Origin: Dendrocalamus latiflorus
Taxonomy: Eukaryota; Streptophyta; Magnoliopsida; Poales; Poaceae
Direction of reading: 5' to 3'
Assembly (NCBI GenBank): GCA_017311315.1
Contig: CM029654.1
Span: 2,232,001-2,296,000, forward strand
Length of the DNA stretch: 64,000 nucleotides
The number at the start of each line of letters is the position of its first letter. Within the stretch, counting starts at the first letter, position 1. The notes beneath the pieces were generated by a model. It saw only the letters and a list, made by a program, of their open reading frames with translations. It ran no database searches and was not told the origin of the DNA. A program made the position numbers and the translations under genes. This document shows positions 20,262 through 31,752 of the stretch, in pieces.

Positions 20262-20852
20262 AAACACGTCGTGACAAACGGCAGTAGCGTGTGGCTACCT
20301 CCCGTTTGAATATTATGCAACAATTCCAAATAGACAATTAGATTAATAAGCAATGGAACAATTCCAACATCAAAAAACAAGAAGGAAGAATATCTATGGC
20401 TAGGGATTCTAGGCTTATAAGCACAAATAATAAATAAAAAAATCATTGCTGTTGCTCTCAGCGGGGCCGGGGAGAGGACGCGGCGGATTGGTCTAGGACG
20501 GATATCCATCGCAGCAAGTTTCTCGACGAGGCGGCCGTCCATGGGTGGGCGCGGGGAGGCGACCCCGCTTTGGGCAGCGCTGCGGGACGGGAGGGTCTAC
20601 GGTGGTAGGAGAAGCAGAGTGAGAGAAGCGGCGTATCGGTGGACAAGGTTCTCGATGAGGTAATTATTCGAAGCCATTCTCTCTCGCCGAAGGCGGAGGT
20701 GGCGGCGCGGGCGGCAGATCAGCCGCGGTGGTCTTGCAGGAGCCCGACGAGGAGATAGTAGGGACAACAATAAGACAGTTTTGTGGGGAGGCGAGTGTGA
20801 TTTTCCTAGCGGTTTGGCACTTGGCAGGCCAGGCCCGAAATAGAGTGGAAAG
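20262..20852. other. Spacer with a GC-rich stretch (20450-20760)
   Basis: A short GC-rich block with small overlapping frames on both strands and no recognised protein. It is the left flank of copia element 2; its right flank resumes at 28170. Confidence 0.5.
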
Positions 20853-21095
20853 TGTTGAGGAACCTTCGCTGGCGACCAGTCCGAACGATTCCTCTGTTTA
20901 GAACAAGAACGAATCAATCACAGAATCACAGAATAATAGATTGAACACACAGAGAGATAGAGAGAACTCCTGGTCTTTCTTTATTGCTTTCATTCATGCG
21001 TACATAATGAGGAGGTATGGCTCTCTATTTATAGACTACAATAAGGTGCCCACCATAGGCCCTGGGCTGTCGGCCCAGGCCCAGGTTTCTTCACA
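20853..21095 (-). repeat. 3' LTR of copia element 2
   Basis: 243 bp, TG...CA, followed inside by the purine tract. It carries one 9-bp stretch absent from the other LTR. Confidence 0.92.
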
Positions 21096-21716
21096 CTCCC
21101 CCTTGGGCACTCATCCGACACGTTCATGCCTCACTAAAACTCCATAAAAACCCAGTGGGAAAAATTTGGAGAAAGAGCACATGATACATGTGATGCTGCG
21201 ATGCACGAATTACCTCATTAAAAACCTTGGTCGAGAAACTTCATGGAAAACTCGTCAAGGGAAAAGGAGTACAATTCACCCAAATTCATTTGGTCTGCAG
21301 GACTTTATTTTTGGGTACTTAATCTTCATGATCAAGATTTATTAGCGGTCTTGTGAGAATTCTCCCCCTGAATTCTGTACTTCTCTAAGTCTCGTCATTC
21401 CAATTCCACGCACGCACCTTTCAAAGCTAGATGCGGGAGTGACTTAGTGAACAAGTCTTCATGACTTAGTGTACAGTACTTTAATCTTGTCCATCTCTGC
21501 AATTCATGAACATAGAGGAACTTAGGGTTGATATGCTTACATAGCCCGTCTGCACTTGTGCAACGCAAGCTGCATTATCTTCATGGATAATTGTTGGGGT
21601 TTGCACAATGTTCATTCCACATGACTGCTGGATGTGGTGAATCATTCAGTGGAACCAAGCGCACTCTCGTGCGGCTTCATATAGCGCTATAATTTCTGAG
21701 TGGTTCGTCGAAGTAG

Positions 21717-23459
21717 CTACAAGGTTTTGCTTAGACGATTTCTAGGAAATTGCAGTTCCACCACATGAAATACATAGCCTGTTTGCGACTTAACGGTATG
21801 CGGGTTAGACAGGTACCCAGCATCTGCATAGTCAATCAAGTTCAGATCTTGATTCTTTCTGTAAGACAATCCAATGTCTTTGCTTCCTTGGAGGTATCGG
21901 AAGGTGTCCTTTATGCCCTGCCAATGCCTTTTGGTGGGCTCTGCACTGTACCTTGCTAACAGGTTCACGACAAATGCAATGTCCGGTCTAGTGCAGTTTG
22001 CTAAGTACATGAGTGCTCCCACTGTACTCAAGTATGGGAATTTCGGTCCCAGGACTTCCTCCCCTTCTTCCCTAGGTCGGAAAGGATCTTTTTCTTGCTG
22101 TAAAGACCTACCGATCATTGGTACTTTCGAGGGAAATGCCTTCTCAAAGCCAAACCTTTCAAGCACCTTCTGGGTGTAGGTCGACTGATGTACCAAGACT
22201 CCTTCAGAGACATGCTCAAGCTACAGGCCTAAGCAAAACCTGGTCTTGCCCAAATCTTTCATTTCAAATTCTGACTCCAAGTAGGAGCTTGCTTCTTTTA
22301 TGTCTTCGGCTGTCCCGATGATATTAAGATCATCTACATACACAGAGATTATACAGAATCCATTCTGGGATCGCCGTATAAATACACAAGGACAGTCTTC
22401 ATTGTTCGTGTAGCCTTTCTTGCAGAGAAAGTCGCTCAAGCGATTATACCACATTCTTCCAGATTGTTTCAGTCCATACAGTGACTTTCTGAGTTTCACA
22501 CTGTACAGATTTCTATTTGCTCTGTCTTGGTTCGGGAGAGGAATTCCTTCAGGGACTCTCATATAAATCTCCGAATCCAAGTTACCGTAAAGGTATGCAG
22601 TGACAACATCCATCAATTTCATTTCCAGGTTCAAGTTTACTGCCATTGAGATCAAGTATCTAAAGGTAATTCCACTCATGACTGAGGAGTAGGTTTCTTC
22701 ATAATCAACTCCAGTATGTTGAGTGAAACCCTGGGCTACCAGCCTTGCTTTGTATCTCACTACTTCATTTCTTTCATTTCTCTTTCGAACAAATACCCAC
22801 TTGTGCCCAACGGGATGTATGTGGGGAGGTGTGCGGCATACGGGCCCAAACACATCTCTTTTATTCAAAGATAGCAATTCAGTTGCTATTGCCTTCTTCC
22901 AATCTTCCCAATCTGATCTTTTCTTACATTCAGCGAGCGATGCAGGCTCGGGATCAAGATCGATGATGGTGGCAATTTTCTTTGCGAAGTAGATATCGAT
23001 ATTAGCGGTTGTCCTATTCAGGGACTCTCCCGTGTGCACATAATTTATAGCTATTTCTTCATGAGTTGCTTCTTCTGGAGCGATTGCTTCTGCTGGAGCT
23101 TTACCTTGCACATCGCTTCTTTCAATTGCGGTGGCAAGTCCCTTTAGTTTTTCGGCTCCGATGTGTGCGCACACATCCATGCCAATGGGGATATTCAGAT
23201 CCGGTATGCCCTTTTCTGAAGGTGTCATACTTGTGCCAGGTCTCAACTGGCTCCCCTTCTCATTCTGGGGGACTTTAATGATCGGCTGTGATAAATCCCT
23301 CTTATCCTTTTTCACCAGGCATCCCCGGTTACTAAGGATTCGAGGAACCGGAGTTCTCGTCCTCTTTTTTATTTTTCTGAGGCCTCTGGACGAGATTAGG
23401 GATACCTTCTGCTTTCTTTGGTATTTCAACCCTCTCCAGTGCAGTGCGTGCAGGCACAT
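21717..23459 (-). pseudogene. copia 2 reverse transcriptase and RNase H, frame-broken
   Basis: Two main frames. The first (22221-23459) holds the RT with HKWVFVRKRNERNEVVRYKA, RLVAQGFTQHTGVDYEETYS, DVVTAYLYGNLDSEIYMRVP and the catalytic YVDD in ISVYVDDLNIIG. The second (21717-22196) continues in another frame with FGFEKAFPSKVPM and PYLSTVGALMYLANCTRPDI, then IDYADAGYLS of RNase H. A frame change and a stop between them, plus an early end of RNase H, make the enzyme non-functional. Confidence 0.88.
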
Positions 23460-23661
23460 GCGACTTAGTCACGCTCTTCAAATCACTAAAGTGATCAGGC
23501 AGTTGATTTGCTAATGCTTGCAAATCTATTGTCTTCTAGACTTCTCTTGTCTTCTGGACTTCTCTATTCGCTTCACTAGTGCGCGGGTCATCTGCATGGG
23601 TTACCGTGGCTTGCCACGTAATTTCCCGACATTCTTCACCAAAGGGTTGATTTCCTCCCCC

Positions 23662-24648
23662 CTAATGTTGGGAAATTTTTGGTGCTGACCCTTGCGCTAG
23701 TTGCATAGGTGAATGGATGTTGTAGGCCGAAGATATAAGGTTGATGAGATTCGCTGCATGAAGGACTGCGTGTCCCCAACATGTAGCTGGCAAATTACTT
23801 TTATGCAAGAGGGGTTGGGCAATAAATTTAATTTTTTTGATTAAAGCCTCTGCCAAACCGTTCTGGGTATGGACATGCGGTACCAAATGCTCAACTGCAA
23901 TTCCCATCGCCATGCATTAATCATCAAATGCCTTTGAAGTAAATTCTCCGGCGTTGTCCATTCGGATGGACTTGATATGATGATCTGGAAACACATTTCT
24001 GATACGAATGATCTGCGAGATCAATTTTTCAAAGGCGAGGTTCCTTGTGGACAACAAAACCCACATATGACAACTTCGAGGAAGCGTCAATGAGCACCAT
24101 AAAATTCTTAAATGACCCTAAGATGGGCTGAATGGGACTGCAAATGTCTCCCTGGATATGTTCCAGGAATGCAGGGACTTCATCCTTCACTTACAGAGTG
24201 GAGGGTCTAGTAATTAGTTTCCCGGTGGCACATGCAGGGCACACAAAATCTTCATGATTCGGGAAATTCTTCACATTAATATTATGCCCATGCGAGTTAT
24301 TATGTTTCTCATCATCCTAAGACTTGGGTGGCCTAATCTGTCATGCCAGAGACAGAAGAGTTCAGAGCTTCTAAACACTGTTTTCAGAACAGTGTACGCT
24401 GCAGGCGCTTTAATTGTGGTATAATATAGCCCTGTTTCAAGTGAAGGAAGCTTTTCTAATATTCTTTTGCCATTCTCTTCGCGTTTCGTGATGAGCAGGT
24501 ATTCCTTACCGTACTCTTCTTTAGTCTCAACGTGGAAACCATTGGCGCGAATATTCTTAAAATTTAGGAGAGTTCTAGTCGATTCTGGGTACAATAAGGC
24601 TTCTTCAATGACCAAAGTTGTGCCTATTTGTGGCTCTTCCTGAACCAT
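23662..24648 (-). pseudogene. copia 2 pre-integrase and integrase remnant
   Basis: 24271-24648 holds the pre-integrase zinc region (LFCLWHDRLGHPSLRMMRNI). 23662-23913 holds the end of the integrase core (HVHTQNGLAEALIKKIKF, NLPATCWGHAVLHAANLI). Between them the frame is lost. The glutamate in the usual NG.AE position is retained as NGLAEA. Inactive. Confidence 0.82.
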
Positions 24649-25084
24649 GCATCGCTTCCGGCGATTGTCGTAAGGCTGCTAGTGCTCTTACAAATCGACT
24701 AAAAATACTTAATCTCTTTTAAGATGGTATGTGTTGTGCCGCTGCTGGCTAAGCACACTTCCTTTATAGGGCGCTACACGTGTTCTAATATAGGGTATTT
24801 TATTAATATGCATGAGAAGGCAATCAACACATAAATAAGATACTCCAATATCAGAACATATCATGCCATTAATAAACTGAATAAATGAATGAATTCTTCC
24901 AAAAATCATCCAACCATCACAAGAAAGATAACAATTCTTAAGTACCATCCATGCAAATTCTAACATATTCTTCCACACAAAATAAATGACAATTAAAGTC
25001 TAAATGCATTCAGTGCACAAGACTTCTTCTGCTATTTTCTCGGGGTTGACATTCTCTTCAAGAGAAATCAGACGGTGCCTGCTT

Positions 25085-25905
25085 CTAGGTCGAGAGAGGT
25101 GCTGCTGTCGTAATGGTCTCAAACACCATCAGCGCAGGCAGCTGCTCAGAACGCTCCCCCTCAACCGATGCAGAGTGGGCTTCATGTGCCCTTTGCCATC
25201 CCGTTTTTGGCTTGCTAGCCTTATTCTCACGTGGAGCATCTGATTTGCCTTTCTGGGCTGCGGTCTTACCCTTCTTTCTCCTTTTCTCTATCAAGGGCTT
25301 TCGCACCTTGTTGCTCCTAGTGTTGGCTTCACGACCAACGGAGCTCCCAGGTGGCTGAGTGACATAGTTCTTACAGAAAACTTTGTCCCGAGCCTCCACA
25401 ACTTGCATCATATCGGTCAATTCGACGTATTCCTCATAGCCATCTTGACGATAATTACGTGCGGATTGTACTTCATTTGGGTGGAAGGATTTTCTCAATT
25501 TTATGTATTGGGGTACTAATCCTGTGCAAGGCAGAATTGTATTCCCTGACCGTCTTAAAGTCGGCAAACCTTAGTCTAATCCACTCCTACTCTGCTTGAG
25601 TAAGAATGGTGTACTTTAGCCTCTCAAACCTGCTTCTTGGGTGCGGTCCAGAGTGCTAGCGCACTATTCTCTACCATGTACTCATTCTTGAGAGTGAGGC
25701 AGAAGTGGTGCCTGAGAAAATGAAGTGCCTGATCATTCTCTTTAGGCGTGGGTTAGGCGTCATTCAGTCTGCCAATCCCAATAGTCGCGCGGAGCTTCCT
25801 GGCTCCAAGCACAATCTCGACATCGGATGCCTACATCAGATAGTTTTTGGCCATGCTGGGCCAGCTCCTCGAATCTTCCAGTTCGTGATGCTAGTCATCT
25901 AAATG
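25085..25905 (-). pseudogene. copia 2 Gag remnant
   Basis: The minus strand shows Gag pieces in shifting frames: LRHHFCLTLKNEYMVENSAL-type sequence near 25690-25760, then RLRFADFKTVREYNSA just before 25560, then an open 160-residue frame (25085-25567) with a lysine-rich tail. No intact zinc knuckle was seen. Several stops interrupt the N-terminal half. Confidence 0.7.
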
Positions 25906-26399
25906 TGTATAAGTCTACTGCTGGTAGACATGCACGGAATAATTCACTGCAGGTAAATAAATGGTACAAAAGGTTCTCGTAATGTTCCAGAATTTTCTAT
26001 GCATTTTCTATAATTTTACTGCTAGTTTCAGTGATCAAAAGCAATTAAAACAATTACAATTAACCAAAACAGTAAATAAATACAGAAAAACAGAGAATAA
26101 TAATGGCATAAATAAATAAGCTTCGAATGCTAAAAATAATGCAAAATTCAGATTTCCGAAGCCCTTTTATGCAAGAATATGAAATTTCAGCAAATTCTGC
26201 AATTCCAGGGGGTTTTACGCAAAATTTCAGTTCAGAGAAAAATTCGCGCAATTTTCTGATTTACAGAGGGGTTTTCTACAAAATTCTGGACCCACTCGTA
26301 AATTAGAGGGCTTATACGTAATTTTCAGAACTACGAGGCCTTTTTTGCAAGCATTCAGGATTTATATGTAAATTTTAGGGCTCATCGGTAATTTTCGAA

Positions 26400-27475
26400 A
26401 ACCCGAAGGGTTTTTCTGCAAAAATTCCAGCGCAACCCCTGGCTGAGCTCTTTTCTTTTTTTTCTCTCTCCCGCCGGCCCAATATGCTATGGCCCGCTCG
26501 ACCATTTGGCCCACTCGGCCTGCCCCGGCCGCTTAACCCCTCCCCACCGAGAGGAGTAGGGTTTCCCCTACTCTCTCCGTCCGAGGCGGCGGCAGCCCGT
26601 GGCTGCGGGGCAGCAGGCCGGGCCGGAGCGGGGCGGCGTGGGAGTGAGCGGAGGCCGAGGGCCAAGCCGGAGGCAGGCCGAGTCAGAGCGGGGCCGGCGG
26701 CGGGAGCGCCGTGCGGGGCGCGGCGGCGTGAGCGGGCGGAGGAGTCGTGGCCCGAGTAGCGGCGGGGCCGGCGGCGGCTCGGCAGCCTGGAGCGACGCCT
26801 GTTCGGGTGTGGTGCGGCACGGGTGAGACCAGTGCGGCGGCACTTCCAGGAGGTCGAGGGGGCGGCGCATCCTACGGGGAGCGGGCCGAGACCAGGCAGG
26901 CCTAAGGCGGCTGCGGGCCATGGTGAGGGGCCGGCGAGCCGAGGCGGAGTGGCCAGCGGGGAGGTGGCGCGGCCGCTTCGGGCGGTGGCGCACACGCGCG
27001 TGCGGGCAGCCGGCTGCGGGCTCAGAAGCCAAGGGGCCACGGCAGCGACGCGGGGACCAAAGCGGCAGAGGGGGCACCGGCTTCGGGCGGCAGTTAAGGC
27101 GAGCGGCTTCAGCCGATACCGAGGCGGCGGCGGCGGCGGCGCCGTGCGGAGCGCGCGCACGCGGTGGAAGCCCGAGCCGTTGGTGGCGCCGTGCAGGGCG
27201 TGCGTCGGGCTGCGTGCTTCGGGAGGCTTCCATACGGCGGCACCGGCTACTGGCCGGTACTTCGGGTGTCCTGCTCCTCGTGTGGTGAGAACAGGGTGCT
27301 ATGCGCAGCTTCAGGCACGCTTCCCCGGGCAGCGGCAGCAGCCATACGGGACCGAGGCCGACGTTCGGGCGACCTGGCGGCAAGCCGGCATCAGGCCGGC
27401 GGTGCACACGCATGTAGGTGCGGCGATGCCTTGGGTTCCACGGTCAGCGATGCGCATTCTGGCGCAGTGCCTTTT
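26400..27475 (-). other. GC-rich block in the copia 2 leader
   Basis: A sharply bounded GC-rich segment between AT-rich flanks, placed between primer site and gag. Long overlapping frames on both strands (up to 281 residues on the minus strand) are compositional, and no family is recognised. It could be a captured host first exon or CpG-rich leader; I cannot tell which. Confidence 0.5.
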
Positions 27476-27614
27476 TTTTCTTTCTTTTTCTGTGTGATGC
27501 CAAATCTGAACAAGAGATCAATGCCAATCTTTCGTACAGAGAAAAAAAGTAATGCGAATTTTCTTGTGCTGTAATATCAAACAGCACTTATGCAAATTTT
27601 CAGTTTCTAATTTA

Positions 27615-27820
27615 CAATGCAATTAACATCTACCCTGTTTTCACAATCTACCGATCGACATTGTGCCGGCGATTTCAGATCTGCTCGCGGTAGATTTGGG
27701 GCGGATTTGCATCGTTCTACAGTGCAATCAACATCTACCCCGTTTCACAATCTACCGATCGGCATTGTGCCGGCGACTTCAAGTCTGCTCGCGGTAGATT
27801 AGGGCAGATTTGCACCGTAG
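27615..27820. repeat. Two-copy tandem repeat of about 104 bp in the copia 2 leader
   Basis: Each unit contains CAATCTACCGATCG.CATTG, TGTGCCGGCGA and TCTGCTCGCGGTAGATT. The two units are diverged by only a few bases. Confidence 0.85.
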
Positions 27821-27930
27821 AATTTCAATGTAGAACGCGAAAGAAAATACAGATTCAAAAGCGATCTAAAAAATTCAATCTGTGCTTCGATGACTACCTC
27901 GTTCACCGGAGCGAAGTCGTGCTGATAACG

Positions 27931-28164
27931 TGTTGAGGAACCTTCGCTGGCGACCAGTCCGAACGATTCCTCTGTTTAGAACAAGAACGAATCAATCACA
28001 GAATAATAGATTGAACACACAGAGAGATAGAGAGAACTCCTGGTCTTTCTTTATTGCTTTCATTCATACGTACATAATGAGGAGATATGACTCTCTATTT
28101 ATAGACTACAATAAGGTGCCCATCATAGGCCCTGGGCTGCCGGCCCAGGCCAGGTTTCTTCACA
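27931..28164 (-). repeat. 5' LTR of copia element 2
   Basis: 234 bp, same ends as the left LTR. The primer site lies directly outside it at about 27918-27930. Confidence 0.92.
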
Positions 28165-28169
28165 GAAAG

Positions 28170-28905
28170 TTGCCATTACCAGTACCACCGCCCACCGCAG
28201 TTGAGCAACAAACGGACCAAGTCAGGACGTTGCCTCTGCAAGCTAGCCGACCAAAAGACGAAGCTGGTGATGGATGGCCTTGATACGGCGTTGGCCGGCG
28301 AAGGCTGGGATACGTACCGTACCGAGCATCCCGGGGATGGATAACTGTGGTACTGTGCTGATGATGGTGCAGATAGCCCCTCATCGTAAATAACTGTGGT
28401 ACTGTGCTGATGATGGTGCGGAAAAGGCATCCCGGGGATGGATGGATAAGAAGTAGAGATCAGCTCCAGGATTGCAAGTTGACATTTCAAATAAACTTGC
28501 TCCAGCCCGTTTCTGTCATAATCGCGATAATTGATCAACAAAAAAGTAGGTCCTGTAGACTCCAATGCGGATTGGGTCCAAATAATGCAGTAAGTCTTTC
28601 CTTCTCTGTGTTTGCGCAAAGGCACACATGCTTGTTGAGCCGTAGTAGCCGTTAATGACCGTCACACTCTTTGGTAGAAACCAAGGACCGTTTTTTGGTG
28701 ACAAAGTTAAACTAAAACTTTTTTACGGAAACACTGAATGTAATCACCAGGCCAGCTGAATCATTCCAAAACCCATATACTTAAGTTACGTAAGGCGGGC
28801 TTGGTATACACCTGAATACCTGATCCTAACCCAATGAAGACTTCTTTTCATATTTCTTGGCAATTGGCAGCCATCAATTTTCATGACGTGGCTTTTTCTA
28901 CTGTT
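28170..28905. other. Spacer; part resembles the 5' flank of the NLR gene
   Basis: Contains a local direct repeat (about 28341-28373 and 28387-28418, ATAACTGTGGTACTGTGCTG...). Around 28440-28560 sequence resembles the leader upstream of the resistance gene at 50281-50400 (GATGGAT.AAGAAG, ATTTCAAAT, CTGTCATAAT). No gene. Confidence 0.45.
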
Positions 28906-28909
28906 TCAG

Positions 28910-29600
28910 GTGCTCCCTTTTCTTGGATTTGAATTAGCGATGTGCCTATTCTACTCAACTGTACCTACGGTACTGAAGGTATTGCAGGATCGTTGAGCTT
29001 TATCTGACGATCGTGGCTATTTTCAGAGTTGTCTGACAAACCTGCATCTATGTTCCCTTGCTGGTTGCAGATATGCGGGGCAACCATGCTAAACCTCTCG
29101 CTCCTGACTTCAGACGTGTGGACTGTTCTGATCCGCATCTTTGCTTATCATGAGAAGGTCTGTCTATTGTATTCTCTACACATCCCGAATTTCTGATCGA
29201 TACTGGGAACTCAGATGTGCTCACCGAGCGTGTTTGCGCATGGCCAGGTCGACTGGATCTACCTCGTTGTCCTTGCCGGCACGGCGGCTGGCCTTGTGAT
29301 CTACTCGTACAAGTAATACCCCCTTCTATTGTCATGTCAGCTGCACCTGCTGCATTCTGACATGACTACATGGTTCTGTACTGTGCCATTTGCTCACTAG
29401 TGAGAGCTCTGATTGCACGCAGGAGCTCCAAGGAGGCCGAGGAGACGGCATAGGTCGCCGGGGGTAGTGACGAGCTTGGTAAAGAATGGGATGAAGAGGC
29501 TGGAATGCAGAACCCGGTGCGGAACACCGGTGTCGGCGATGGCGGACCGATCTCCAACGAGGAGTTGTCATCAAATGTCAAGTCACCTCCAGGAAACAGG
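28910..29600 (+). pseudogene. SLC35F-type membrane transporter, 3' exons only
   Basis: C-terminal exons of a solute carrier family 35 member F (drug/metabolite transporter superfamily) protein. Exon 28910-28978 encodes LAMCLFYSTVPTVLK-like sequence but needs a frame shift at its start. Exon 29071-29157 encodes ICGATMLNLSLLTSDVWTVL and IRIFAYHEK. Exon 29248-29312 encodes VDWIYLVVLAGTAAGLVIYS. The last exon from 29423 begins SSKEAEETA and meets TAG at 29451-29453, ahead of a conserved acidic tail that is still readable. These are the last transmembrane helices and cytosolic tail. Upstream exons are absent. The premature stop and frameshift mark a pseudogene. Confidence 0.87.
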
Positions 29601-30061
29601 CAACAGACAGTGTTGCAGCATATGCATACGGTGGAGAGACCTCAGACTGAAGGTCGGCTATGTGATATGGAGGGACTATTTATATATTGGCTTCTATTTG
29701 GAGAAGCTAAAAGATAGGCTCCTCTAGCTCCTACTAGCTCTACCTCGCTTTAGGGATAAAAATAGGAATTACAGACGTATCATATACCCTACTCATCTTA
29801 ATATTATCTCACGTATATATCCCTCACTCACTTTTCTCACCGCTAACCCTCTTCTTTAAAAACTATTTTTTAACCACTATCATTTATTTTTACAGTTAAA
29901 AATTATTAGTCATAACTAATGTAAGCAGATCTATAGACTCACTGGGCTCATTTCAACTAGGCAAAATCCTTCGATGGAGTTTCTTTTTCACATGTCCTTA
30001 CATATTACTGGGTGTTTCATCGGCATGTGGGTTTGGACCCGGCAGTGGCAAGGTGGCAAAG
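29601..30061. other. Spacer without recognised gene
   Basis: Mostly AT-rich sequence between the SLC35F remnant and the hAT element. No coding similarity. Confidence 0.5.
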
Positions 30062-30069
30062 GTTACGGC

Positions 30070-31217
30070 CAGTGGCGGATCTAGGATTTTTAGGATGGGT
30101 GTTCGGATTTCGGAGCTAAGTTGCTCGAATATGTCTATACTGCAATGCACCGTTTCCTCTAAAACACCGATACAACGATACGTTTATATAGATATAATAA
30201 AAATACATAACTTATAGAAATTAATGATTTCTTGTGAGAAAATGGGTGACAAAAGACGAGTATAATGACATGAATTAAACAACACATTATAGAGATTAAT
30301 GACAGTTGTATATCTTATTGATCCTGCCTTTTTTTGCTCTTTCCCTGTCAGCAAGAACTGTCCATCTAAGAGAAAATTGTATGTTCCTTCCATGGAGTAA
30401 AACATAGCAAAAATTAGCATGTAAACAAAAGCAATAAGGGTCCAACCAGTTGCTCATTGCCTAAGGTAAAGATCGTATTTTTATACAACATCTTATTAGA
30501 AAAAAAACAAAGAAACCAAATGCTAAGCTCCAGAAATAATCGGAGCAAGAACAGAGCAGTGTAGAGCAAAACGGATTAAGAAAGAAAATAAGTGAAGTGA
30601 GGCGGAGCACATCTAGATCTGAAGAGAAGACGATGACGATAAGTTGGACGTGCTGCTCACTTTCCGATGCCACGCTCTCTCCCGACTACCGCACTGCTCC
30701 CTTCTTGCCGCCCGTTCCCTACCTCCATGTTCGTTGTGCCACTGCCCGCTTGCTTGTGACACCTCTCTACTCGCCCGCGTTGCCACACACTCACCTTGCA
30801 CCCCGCACCGCCTCATTCATGATTGTCATCACGTCATGGCGCCACGTCCGCGTCCGCCGGTTGTCACTCGCCTCCGCAGTTTGCACCTTCGCCCGCTCGC
30901 CACTCGAAAGCCGGAGCCGCTTCCCACATAGACAGCCACAAGATAAGAAATAGAACAAAGGTTAGGATTTTGTTTATATCTTTACCTCTTTGGGCCTATG
31001 TGAGAAGGGCGAGGTGGAAAGAAAAATGGATCTAATATATTACATGGGCTGCGCACGATATATAAAGAGTGTAGGCTGAATTTATTTGTAGGCATAAAAT
31101 ATAGTTTTAACCCACTAACAGTATATACATCTAATGTATCTATTATATACCTAGTATTTTATAAAAAAATTTGGGTGTTCAGCTGAACACCCTTGACCTC
31201 TATTAGATCCGCCAATG
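30070..31217. mobile_element. Non-autonomous hAT element
   Basis: 1148 bp with near-perfect inverted ends (CAGTGGCGGATC and its inverse CATTGGCGGATC) and the 8-bp duplication GTTACGGC (30062-30069 and 31218-31225). A GC-rich interior (30600-30940) has small frames on both strands but no transposase. It may contain a foreign fragment. Confidence 0.92.
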
Positions 31218-31532
31218 GTTACGGCTAACTTGTCAAGACGTGTCAAGATGCCCCGGAGATGCTCCAGCAACTCCAGAGTTGCGGCGGGCCAAGCGCCCAA
31301 TCCTAACGGCCCAAAAAACGTGAGTACTTCGGAGGCTAGAGTGCCTGTCTTGTAATGATTTGGGTAAATGCATTATTACCTAGCGAGTATATTTTGCGTT
31401 GTAATAATAGCTGAGAAACAGACATTTAAAAAAAGGTGAGTGAAAGATAAATTTTCACAAGGATCGATTGCAGGAGTATGCAGCAGCACCCTACTTATTG
31501 GAGACAAACACAATTGAACAAAAATATTGGGT

Positions 31533-31752
31533 ATTGTTGTAGCACCCCACATAATCATATGGGATGCTACTATGGAATGTCATCGCCAAAGTGAAAAATA
31601 AATAAGAATAATAAAAGAAATCACAAAGAGTTTAAAATTTTATTAACACTTTAATAGAGAACAAATGGAAGCTGGAATAAATGTTTAAAATATAGGACCG
31701 GTCCACTTCTAACCAAATAAAGAACGAATGAAACAACGAAACAGTGGCAAAC
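31533..31752 (-). other. Edge of an older retroelement interrupted by the solo LTR
   Basis: Starts TGTTGTAGCACCCC. Continues after the solo LTR at 36583. A matching inverted GGGTGCTACAA lies near 39643, so one older element may span both parts. Confidence 0.45.

Larger units (their letters stand above)
20853..28164 (-). mobile_element. Ty1/copia retrotransposon 2, full length but decayed
   Basis: A 7312-bp element on the minus strand, with LTRs at 20853-21095 and 27931-28164 (TGTTGAGGAACC...TTCTTCACA) and the target duplication GAAAG (20848-20852 and 28165-28169). The LTRs differ at about five substitutions and two indels by hand count, so it is older than copia 1. The primer site reads CGTTATCAGCACG on the minus strand. 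The purine tract is CCAAGGGGGAG. Gag, integrase, RT and RNase H segments occur in copia order with many stops. A 1.1-kb GC-rich block sits between the primer site and gag. Confidence 0.93.

Noticed and set aside
26375..27574. Long frames on both strands (up to 281 codons)
   Set aside because: All six frames open up because the DNA is GC-rich. The peptides are Ala/Arg/Pro low complexity with no family match.
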